A DNA stretch of 15,508 nt, from NCBI GenBank assembly GCA_046758845.1, contig JBHIBA010000081.1:1-15508 (forward strand). The letters are read 5' to 3'. Of this stretch, positions 1 through 6,127 are shown one piece after another (the stretch's first letter is position 1; each line of letters begins with the position of its first letter). The stretch comes from JBHIBA01 sp046758845. Its GTDB lineage: Bacteria; UBA8248; JACPRG01; G963555815. The position numbers and the translations under genes were made by a program. The notes under the pieces are model-generated. The model ran no database searches, had not been told where the DNA came from, and saw nothing but the letters and a program-made list of their open reading frames with translations.

Positions 1-109
1 GTTAAAGTTTGTAGCCAGCAGGCCAACTCACATATCAATGATCCAATCTCACATGTAAATACCCAACTCGGATGCTTGTTATCCTCACCAATCGCTACCC
101 ACTTTCCCC

Positions 110-1330
110 TCAGGCAATGTGGAGATCCCGAGGGCATTTTGTGACAAACTTCGCCTCCTTCTTGTCGATAAAAACCGTATCCTCGACAGAACTGCTTCCC
201 ACCTTCCCCGGCAAAAACACACCCGGTTCGAGATTGGCAAACGTCTTGAATTTCAGGGCCCTCTTCTCGCCCGGCGCAAAAAACGGGTACTCAGAGTTAA
301 CAAGCCCAGTTCCGTGTCCGAGCCAAACGAAGTTGATCGCTTTTTCAAACCCCGTCTGTCGAGCCACCTTGAGGCCGTTGTCCCAAAGCTCCTCACCAGT
401 TACGCCAGGACGCATCAATTTGAAGGTAGACTTGTGAATTTCCATCACTGCGTCGTAAGCGTCCCGCTGCTTCTGGGTAGGACGGCCGATACAGACGGTA
501 CGACAGAAGTCTATATAGTACCCCCGAAAGCACACAGAGAGATCAATAAAGAACATCTCCCCTTTCTTCAAGGGTTTCCGGGTGAATCGGTATGGCCGGA
601 CATTACTTAGAACCAGGTTTGAGGAGGCGACCACGATGACCGTTCGGTTCTGGCTTCCGCTTCCGAACTCACAACCGTTCTCCCATGCAACTTGTTCGGC
701 TGCAAGGCCAACCTTGTATTCCGGGACGCCCGGGCCGCATGCATTCATAGCGGCCATCATCACCTTGTCGGCAATGTTAGCCGTCTTGCGGATCATCCCG
801 ATGTCATAGTCGCTCTTCCGTTCCAGAACCCCCAAAAGCATTGGGGTTGCATCTTTAATCTTTGCACGGGGGAGGGCCTCGCACATGGCTCGGTAGTACT
901 TGGCCGGCATGTCCACATCGCAAACACCGATTGTTCCCCGAGAATATGGGGCGAAGATTTCCCGCATAATCTTTACGAGGCCTTCATAGCCCCACTCGAA
1001 TTCGACGTAGGGATACACCCTTACATCTTTCACCCAGGACATCTCCTGAGCAATCTCCAAGAACCAGTCGCGATCGACCAGAAGTATAGGCGGTCGGCCG
1101 GGGGCTACAACGAGGAACGAGTCGGCGATAGGAAATGGATGCACATAGTTGGCGAGGTAACGGATCCATGATGGCTCAGCAGGTGATCCATATACGAGCA
1201 CAGCGTCAAATCCGAACTTGTCGCAAAAACGCTGCGCCCTTCGGTAACGCGCCCGCAGCTCCCGGAGGGGAACCTCCGGCGTCAGTCCCTTCGCCATCCG
1301 GTAATCAGCACCTATAGCCTTTGGCGTCAT
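110..1330 (-). CDS. M24-family metallopeptidase (creatinase/prolidase/Xaa-Pro aminopeptidase-like)
   Basis: The 406-residue protein has the two-part layout of the M24 family: an N-terminal creatinase-type domain (about residues 20-165) and a C-terminal pita-bread catalytic domain (about 175-400). All five expected metal ligands are visible: D263 in FIDLS, D274 in YIDFCRT, H339 in GHGTGL, E368 in NLEPG and E383 in VEDTVF, so it is probably an active dinuclear metal enzyme in the cytoplasm. The chosen ATG has AGGAGGT at 1337-1343, six bases upstream; the in-frame ATG ten codons earlier lacks such a site. The family includes proline dipeptidases, aminopeptidase P and creatinase (creatine to sarcosine and urea), and the sequence alone does not choose between them. 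M24 proteins of this type often sit beside NMT1-like binding proteins and hydantoinase genes in soil bacteria. Its leader directly abuts an IS remnant. Family call is firm; substrate unknown. Confidence 0.9.
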   Translation of the reverse strand: MTPKAIGADYRMAKGLTPEVPLRELRARYRRAQRFCDKFGFDAVLVYGSPAEPSWIRYLANYVHPFPIADSFLVVAPGRPPILLVDRDWFLEIAQEMSWVKDVRVYPYVEFEWGYEGLVKIMREIFAPYSRGTIGVCDVDMPAKYYRAMCEALPRAKIKDATPMLLGVLERKSDYDIGMIRKTANIADKVMMAAMNACGPGVPEYKVGLAAEQVAWENGCEFGSGSQNRTVIVVASSNLVLSNVRPYRFTRKPLKKGEMFFIDLSVCFRGYYIDFCRTVCIGRPTQKQRDAYDAVMEIHKSTFKLMRPGVTGEELWDNGLKVARQTGFEKAINFVWLGHGTGLVNSEYPFFAPGEKRALKFKTFANLEPGVFLPGKVGSSSVEDTVFIDKKEAKFVTKCPRDLHIA

Positions 1331-1357
1331 CAGAGAACCTCCTGTAAGAGAAATCTG

Positions 1358-1381
1358 CATAGCTGGTTGCTGAAAAAGTCC
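1358..1381. repeat. Candidate degenerate left end of the IS remnant
   Basis: The stretch contains GGTTGCTGAAAAAGTCC, which resembles terminal sequences of IS5-like elements. Read as an inverted repeat against 1883-1908 it shares CATA, C, GG, CTGAA and GTCC in the same order, with a two-base length difference. The match is imperfect, and the assignment rests on its position at the edge of the transposase remnant. Confidence 0.35.
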
Positions 1382-1749
1382 ATTTCTTCTTCTTGGCGGG
1401 ACGTCTCGAGGAACCGGGGATGCGTCCGGTTACCCTCGATGCGGACAAAGGGTATGACACTCAGGACGTTGTGACTGCCTTCCGGGGGCTGAATGTCACC
1501 CCCCATATCGTCCAGGCCCCGGCCAGCCGGAAAAGCGCGGTAAACGAGGGGACAACGCGGCATGCGGGCTACGCGCTCGGTCAGAGGCGGCGCAAGCGCG
1601 CGGGGGAAACCTTCGGCTGCCTGAAGGCGGTGGGCCGGATGTGCAAGACCCGCCATCGATTGCTGAGACGCGTGGGCGGGATGCTCAAGTTTGCCGTCGC
1701 CGCCCACAACTTGGTGGGAATATCCAACTTGGCGGTTGCCGCTGCATGA
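1363..1749 (+). pseudogene. IS5-family transposase remnant (C-terminal part)
   Basis: The open frame from 1363 to the stop at 1747-1749 encodes only the last ~120 residues of a DDE transposase of the IS5 type. It retains LDADKGYD, which carries the second catalytic aspartate, then the stretch VTPHIVQAP, the pair TRHAGYALGQRRRKRAGETFG with the catalytic glutamate, and the tail KTRHRLLRRVGGMLKFAVAAHNLV, all typical of this family. The N-terminal two thirds, with the first catalytic Asp, are absent, and there is no ATG start (a TTG at 1393 is the first possible start). It cannot be an active transposase. Orientation is opposite to the M24 gene, whose ribosome-binding site lies about 20 bp from the remnant. 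Exact IS subgroup not assigned. Confidence 0.85.
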
Positions 1750-1882
1750 AGGGCGCAAAGAGGGGCGAGTGCACACTGCCAGACACACCGACATCCCTTC
1801 CCACGAAGGACTCAACGCATCGACCCTCCCCAAAATCCGGCGCGTCGCCTTCCCCCTGCTACCCCGCTCTCTTTGCTTTTTA

Positions 1883-1908
1883 GGACGGGTCTTCAGTTGC
1901 CTGTTATG
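1883..1908. repeat. Candidate degenerate right end of the IS remnant
   Basis: This segment, about 135 bp after the transposase stop, is the partial inverted counterpart of 1358-1381 (GGAC, then TTCAG, then CC, then TATG). If both ends are real the element is now about 550 bp long, consistent with an internal deletion of a ~1 kb IS. Between the transposase stop and this site nothing else is recognisable. Confidence 0.3.
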
Positions 1909-2031
1909 GAACTCTACCTGCCTGAGAAGAACTGCTTGGCGGTGTACCCTTCCGGTCATCAACCAGACTCTAGGGAGATAAAGAGGAAAAGGAAGAACCG
2001 CCCTGAAACATGGAAGCACAGCGGAAATGTG

Positions 2032-2070
2032 GTGTCAAGACGGTGCAGTGGGACGGGGACCCCTTGACAC
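2032..2070. promoter_or_regulatory. Operator-like inverted repeat upstream of the sbp1 promoter
   Basis: GTGTCAAG at 2032-2039 and its exact complement CTTGACAC at 2063-2070 form an 8-bp perfect inverted repeat with a 23-bp spacer. The right arm ends two bases before the -35 box at 2073, the usual place for a regulator site. The right arm also contains a second TTGACA (2064-2069). The function as a regulator site is inferred from position; no regulator gene is present in the window. Confidence 0.4.
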
Positions 2071-2072
2071 TG

Positions 2073-2101
2073 TTGACAGGCCGAGCGAAAGGGCGTGTAA
2101 T
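2073..2101 (+). promoter_or_regulatory. Sigma70-type promoter for the first binding-protein gene (P1)
   Basis: A perfect TTGACA (2073-2078) is followed by exactly 17 bases and TGTAAT (2096-2101), one base from the TATAAT consensus. Transcription would start near 2108 and give a leader of about 160 nt before the sbp1 ATG. The same spacer core and downstream block (GGCCTAA) recur in reverse at 9691-9719 in front of the second binding-protein gene. Confidence 0.7.
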
Positions 2102-2267
2102 TGGCCTAAGCAGCCAAAAGCGCTCAGGATGTCTCCATAGAAGAGTTCCAATGAGAAATTCCGGTTCCGATGAGGTTCTGGAAGCGCTGGATAGGCGCAG
2201 CTGCTCGAGGTCCCGCAGCGCTTTGCGATTGCGGGATTGGAGGGGGATCGCAGCAGGAGGTAGAGCC

Positions 2268-3317
2268 ATGAAAATGAGACAGAGATTTCGTTGGATCGCA
2301 GTGGGTCTCATCGCAATGCTCACATTGGGTGTATTCCCTTTTTCCGGGGAATTGGCGGCTGGTGAAAAGATCACCTTTATGACCGGCTGGATCTTATATG
2401 GCCGGGACATGGCCTGGTTTACGGCGATGGACAAGGGTTACTTCAGGCAGGAAGGGGTGAACGTCAGTATCATCCGGGGCTACGGAGGGGGGGGCACCGC
2501 CAAAAGCCTCGTGGGCAAGGGCGTGGAAATTGCGGGTTTGGACCCGGGCAATCTTCTGCGCCTTCGTGCCAAGGGGTCTGCGTTCAAAGCGGTCAGCACG
2601 TGGTATGACCTCGCGCCTTACGCCATTCTCACCCTGGACGGATCTCCCATTAAGTCCCTGAAGGACCTAGAGGGACGGTCGCTTGGGACGCCCTCCTATG
2701 ATTCCACCTGGTCGGTGTTTCCGGCCGTGGCCAAGATGAATAATTTCGACCTCAAGAAGATCAAGCAGGTGGAGGTTGCGCCCGCCGTAAGGGATGCGGG
2801 TCTTTTGGCAGGGAACTACGACGCCTCCACCAATTTTGTGACCTCCTTTCCCCTGGTGTTCAAGGCGGCAGCCAAGCAGGGCAAAAAGGTCCGGTTCTTT
2901 ATCCTTGCCAAGCATGGCCTTGACATTTACGGGAACAGTATCGTCACGAGTGAGAAATTCATCCGGGAAAGGACGGCTGAGCTTCGAGGGTTCCTCAAGG
3001 CGGCCTTGCGCGGAGCGGCGTACGCGATAGAACACCCGGATGAAGCCGCAGACATCTTGCTCAAGTATGTCCCGGCTGGCGACAGGGAGGCCAACCGACA
3101 GACCTGGGACTTGACGGTCGATCTCTGGCTGACTTCCGACGCGAAACGGATGGGCCTCGGACACATGGTAAAGGAGAAGTGGGCCCGGACGCGCGACATC
3201 CTGACAGGGACCTTGAAAATCCCCGTAGTGGTTCCCACTGAGGACCTCTACACGAATGAATTTCTGCCCAAGGTATTCCCCAAGCGGGGACCTCGAGTCT
3301 TCCCCGCGGTCTTCTAG
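2268..3317 (+). CDS. ABC transporter substrate-binding protein, NMT1/THI5-like (sbp1)
   Basis: A 349-residue periplasmic solute receptor of the SsuA/THI5/NMT1 type. Residues 1-32 form a Sec signal peptide: basic MKMRQRFR, a hydrophobic core, and a probable cleavage site near ELAAG. The mature part begins KITFMTGW and has the family features: MDKGYFRQEGVNV (residues 54-66), the ligand-loop RGYGGGG (70-76), GLDPGN, and SLKDLEGRSLGTPS before the hinge, followed by a helical C-terminal lobe. The start is fixed by AGGAGGT at 2255-2261, six bases before the ATG; upstream in-frame codons lack a site. Related receptors bind hydroxymethylpyrimidine precursors, riboflavin, sulfonates or nitrate; the ligand here cannot be read from sequence. 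No permease or ATPase gene accompanies it. It is a distant paralogue of the protein encoded at 8468-9598. Confidence 0.88.
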   Translation: MKMRQRFRWIAVGLIAMLTLGVFPFSGELAAGEKITFMTGWILYGRDMAWFTAMDKGYFRQEGVNVSIIRGYGGGGTAKSLVGKGVEIAGLDPGNLLRLRAKGSAFKAVSTWYDLAPYAILTLDGSPIKSLKDLEGRSLGTPSYDSTWSVFPAVAKMNNFDLKKIKQVEVAPAVRDAGLLAGNYDASTNFVTSFPLVFKAAAKQGKKVRFFILAKHGLDIYGNSIVTSEKFIRERTAELRGFLKAALRGAAYAIEHPDEAADILLKYVPAGDREANRQTWDLTVDLWLTSDAKRMGLGHMVKEKWARTRDILTGTLKIPVVVPTEDLYTNEFLPKVFPKRGPRVFPAVF

Positions 3318-3319
3318 GC

Positions 3320-3344
3320 AGTGTCTTCGAAATAACTTGACACT
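3320..3344. terminator. Weak hairpin just after sbp1
   Basis: AGTGTC (3320-3325) pairs with GACACT (3339-3344) across a 13-base loop, starting two bases after the sbp1 stop. There is no T-run, so it would be at best a weak terminator. The right arm includes CTTGACACT, the same nine bases found at 2063-2071 in front of the gene, so it could instead be a regulatory half-site or a repeat edge. Confidence 0.3.
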
Positions 3345-3388
3345 TCACAAATCAGGGTGAGGGGCTTACGAGGGCCATATGGGCGGAA

Positions 3389-3461
3389 GGCGGGCAAGAT
3401 GCCCGCCCTACCGAGATCGGCGGATTCCCACCCCACGGTAGGCCGGGTGTCTCGCCCGGCC
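3389..3461. repeat. Head-to-head pair of REP-like palindromic repeats
   Basis: Two hairpins lie back to back. Hairpin A: GGCGGGC (3389-3395), loop AAGAT, GCCCGCC (3401-3407). Hairpin B: GGCCGGG (3441-3447), loop TGTCTCG, CCCGGCC (3455-3461). Between them CCTACCG (3407-3413) and CGGTAGG (3436-3442) are exact complements. Read outward from the centre, both halves have the same plan: CGGTAGG followed by a GC-rich stem with TCT in its loop. This is an inverted doublet of one repeat family, as in bacterial interspersed mosaic elements. Repeats of this appearance are common between genes in soil bacterial genomes and are often mobilised by a TnpA-REP (RAYT) protein, which is not in this window. Confidence 0.75.
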
Positions 3462-3523
3462 GGAAGCGATAGTTCGGCCCTGGAAATCTAACGCCATTTT
3501 GGAGCACCACACCAGAAGCTCGA

Positions 3524-3911
3524 TGCATCAAGCACCATGCGGCGAAACGGAGCGTCATTCCCCGTCTGAAGAGCGGCTGGGATGCAGAGATCGTGGAGGA
3601 CCTGAAACCCTTCACCGATGAGAAGAACAGCAATCTGCGAATGAGTCAGTTTGGTCGCTCCTACAACACGAACCTGGAATATCTCCTCCGGGCTCTTGGG
3701 GCCACAGCCCGATCCTGGCCGGGGTAACAACCGGGCCTTCGGGGAGACAACCGCCCGCGAGTCCTACTGAAGAGATCTGGACGTCCTGCTGGTCGAAGAC
3801 TGCGCCGCCAGCCAATCGGAGGAATTTCACCAGGCATCCATCCAAGTGATTCATCGTTACTTTGGCTTGGTTGTCCCTCTTCGACAACTGCCGGCGGTTC
3901 TTTCTTCTTAA
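3524..3911 (+). pseudogene. Isochorismatase-family cysteine hydrolase, frameshifted remnant
   Basis: Three consecutive frames together spell the C-terminal two thirds of an isochorismatase-like hydrolase (family of N-carbamoylsarcosine amidase, ureidoacrylate amidase and nicotinamidase). Frame one, 3524-3709: HHAAKRSVIPRLKSGWDAEI, VEDLKP, then NTNLEYLLRALGAT. Frame two, 3712-3735: ILAGVTTG. Frame three, 3744-3911: ETTARESY, a TGA stop at 3768-3770, then RDLDVLLVEDCAAS and FHQASIQVIHRYFGLV. Typical intact proteins read RxLGIRTLILAGVTTxVCVETTARDA followed by VVLVEDAC. The nucleophilic Cys region lies exactly where the second frame break occurs and its codon is gone; the expected catalytic Lys is also replaced, and the N-terminal third with the Asp is missing. 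It is therefore dead. It sits directly 5' of hyuA in the same direction, where such amidases commonly partner hydantoinases. Confidence 0.8.
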
Positions 3912-4023
3912 AGAGGAAACTCTTTTGTCTAACCGTCCCAAAGGCGAAGTTCGTCCGAACCAAGCGGGGGTTCCGGAGGAAGTCCCCAGCGGGCGCAGCC
4001 GGGGTCCCGACAGCGGCTGGGCG

Positions 4024-6114
4024 ATGGACACAGTGCTGGCGGTGGATTCAGGCGGAACCTTTACGGATTGCGTCCTGATCGATGGAAACGGCCGAGTCTC
4101 GTATGACAAGGCGTTTTCTGATCCCCAAGACATGCAGGGCAGTGTTCTCTCGGCCGTCCGAAACGTTGCAGCCATCGCGGGGAAGGGTCTCGGGGACCTT
4201 CTGTCCGAAGCCCGCGTTTTGGGCCACGGGACCACGGTTGCCATCAATGCCTACTACACGGGTCGGCGGGCGAAGACTGGACTCATCACCACCAAAGGGC
4301 ACGAGGACGTCATCCTCATCGGGCGCGTGTTTCAAAAGGTCGCCGGTCTCGTCGAAAGAGAGATCACGGTCGCTCACCAGCTCCGAAAACCCAGCCCCCT
4401 GGTCCCCAGACCTCTCATCAAAGGAGTAACCGAGCGGGTCGACTTTCGGGGAGAGGTCATCGCCCCCCTCCGTCTTTCGGAGGTCCGTCAGGCAGTCCAA
4501 GAGCTTCTGGAAGAGGGGGTCGAGGCCATCGCCGTCTCCTTTCTGTGGTCGTTCAAGAACCGCTCCCACGAACGCCTGGCCCGTTCTGTGATCGAGGAGA
4601 TGGCCCCCGACGTATTCGTCACCTTGTCGAGCGACCTCGCCCCGGTCATTAACGAGTACGAGCGAACCATCACCACCGTCCTGAATGCAAACCTCGGCCC
4701 CGTCCTTTCTCGATATTTGGGCGCCCTCCAAGAGAAGCTGCGGGAGATGTCCTTTCGGGGGTCGATTCTGGTGATGCAGTCCACGGGGGGCGCCCTCCCG
4801 GCGGCGGAGGCCAGGGAGGTGGCAATTCAGATCTTGAATTCGGGGCCCATCGGAGGGGTCCTGGGCGCCGTGGTTCTGAGCCGGATCAAGGGATGGAAGA
4901 ACCTTATCGCCACCGATATCGGAGGAACGAGCTTCGACGTGAGCCTCGTGGTCGACGGGGAATCTCTCCCCGCCGCCACGCCCATCTTCGACCGCTACCA
5001 CCTGGCGTTGCCTCTGACGGACATTTCCTCCATCGGGGCGGGTGGGGGGAGCGTCGCGCGGGTGGAGAGGGACGCCCGCCTCCTTCAGGTAGGCCCCGAT
5101 AGCGCCGGGGCCTTTCCGGGTCCAGCCTGTTACGGGTGGGGAGGTGCGGAGCCCACGGTCACGGATGCGGACGTCCTTTTGGGCCGGATCAACCCGGAGA
5201 ACTTCTTCGGTGGGAGACACCGCCTTGATCTGCAGGCCGCCCGGCGGGCGATAGAAGACAGGGTGGCGAAGCCTCTGGGCATGGACGTCTTTGAGGCGGC
5301 CCAGGCCATCTTGGATGTGATCGACGCCCGAATGGCGGACCTGGTCCGCAAGGTGACAGTCGAGCGGGGTCACGACCCCAGGGATTTCGTCCTCTTGTCC
5401 TACGGGGGGAGCGGCCCGACCCATGTGGGCGCCTACGGGAGAGACCTGGGTTGCCCCTTTGCTGTCATTTCCCCTTACTCGCCGGTCTTCTCTGCTTTCG
5501 GCATCGGCTCGGCCGACATCCTCCGGACCTATGTTCAGTCCGACCCCAAACGGATGCCCTGTCCCGCAGGGGAGATCGACACCCTGTTCGCGGCCCTAGA
5601 GGAAAGGGCCCGGAAGGAGTTCCAGGGGATGGGGCTGGATTCAGACGCCCTTTCCCTCCTCCGGAGCGTGACGATGAAATTCCGGCGTCAGGTTCACGAG
5701 CTCCTGGTGCCGGTCCCCGGAGGGAAGCTTCGGGAAGAGAACGTCTCCGCCATCCAAGAACGCTTCCGCCACCTCTATGAGCAGACTTACGGCAAGGGAA
5801 CGGCCTACGAGGAGGCGGGGGTCGAGATGGGCACTTTCCGGTTGACGGCAGTCGGCCATCTCCCGAAACCGACTCCCCAAGCCTTTCCACCGAAGGGACC
5901 GGACCCGCGGGGCGCCCTGAAAGGGGAGCGCAAGGTGTACTTCAATGCGAGCCATGGCTTCCTGGACACGGACGTCTATGATGCGGAGCGTCTCGAGCCG
6001 GGAAACGAGATAGAGGGTCCCGCCGTCGCCGAAGGGGCGGCGCTGAGCCTTCCGATTCATCCCGGGCAACGGGTCCGCGTGGATGAATACAAAAACCTTC
6101 TCTTGAGCTTCTGA
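4024..6114 (+). CDS. hyuA: Hydantoinase/oxoprolinase/acetone carboxylase family subunit A
   Basis: The 696-residue product is a full-length HyuA-type subunit, an actin/Hsp70-fold ATP-binding protein. The first phosphate loop is DSGGTFTD (residues 8-15), followed by GHGTTVAINA (67-76); the second phosphate motif is DIGGTSFD (298-305), then GAGGGS (338-343) and the signature AGAFPGPACYG with TVTDADVLLGRINP (about 361-391). Domain order is Hydant_A_N, Hydantoinase_A, then the C-terminal beta domain. With HyuB it would activate its substrate with ATP in the cytoplasm, for ring opening of a cyclic amide or for ketone carboxylation. ATG 4024 places the DxGGT motif at the family's usual distance from the start but has no clear ribosome site; an in-frame TTG at 3925 follows GAGGAAA and would add 33 unconserved residues. 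It lies 13 bp upstream of hyuB, clearly one operon. Confidence 0.92.
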   Translation: MDTVLAVDSGGTFTDCVLIDGNGRVSYDKAFSDPQDMQGSVLSAVRNVAAIAGKGLGDLLSEARVLGHGTTVAINAYYTGRRAKTGLITTKGHEDVILIGRVFQKVAGLVEREITVAHQLRKPSPLVPRPLIKGVTERVDFRGEVIAPLRLSEVRQAVQELLEEGVEAIAVSFLWSFKNRSHERLARSVIEEMAPDVFVTLSSDLAPVINEYERTITTVLNANLGPVLSRYLGALQEKLREMSFRGSILVMQSTGGALPAAEAREVAIQILNSGPIGGVLGAVVLSRIKGWKNLIATDIGGTSFDVSLVVDGESLPAATPIFDRYHLALPLTDISSIGAGGGSVARVERDARLLQVGPDSAGAFPGPACYGWGGAEPTVTDADVLLGRINPENFFGGRHRLDLQAARRAIEDRVAKPLGMDVFEAAQAILDVIDARMADLVRKVTVERGHDPRDFVLLSYGGSGPTHVGAYGRDLGCPFAVISPYSPVFSAFGIGSADILRTYVQSDPKRMPCPAGEIDTLFAALEERARKEFQGMGLDSDALSLLRSVTMKFRRQVHELLVPVPGGKLREENVSAIQERFRHLYEQTYGKGTAYEEAGVEMGTFRLTAVGHLPKPTPQAFPPKGPDPRGALKGERKVYFNASHGFLDTDVYDAERLEPGNEIEGPAVAEGAALSLPIHPGQRVRVDEYKNLLLSF

Positions 6115-6117
6115 TGC

Positions 6118-6122
6118 GGAGG
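6118..6122 (+). promoter_or_regulatory. Ribosome-binding site of hyuB
   Basis: GGAGG five bases before the hyuB ATG (6128), located inside the 13-bp gap after the hyuA stop. It supports coupled translation of the two subunits from one mRNA. Confidence 0.75.
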
Positions 6123-6127
6123 CGCCC

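Noticed and set aside
1..109. Gene or terminator at the left window edge
   Set aside because: Only 109 bases follow the M24 stop; I found no stem with a T-run and no supported frame.
1330..2019. A 229-codon minus-strand frame over the IS remnant
   Set aside because: It is antisense to recognisable transposase text and shows no family features.
3320..3344. CTTGACACT as another TTGACA promoter
   Set aside because: The position 17 bp after TTGACA reads AGGGGC, not a -10 box, and no CTAA block follows.
4048..5424. A 458-codon open frame on the minus strand inside hyuA
   Set aside because: It is antisense to a gene with all expected motifs, has low-complexity Arg/Gly/Asp-rich text and no recognisable domain; a by-product of high GC3 codon use.
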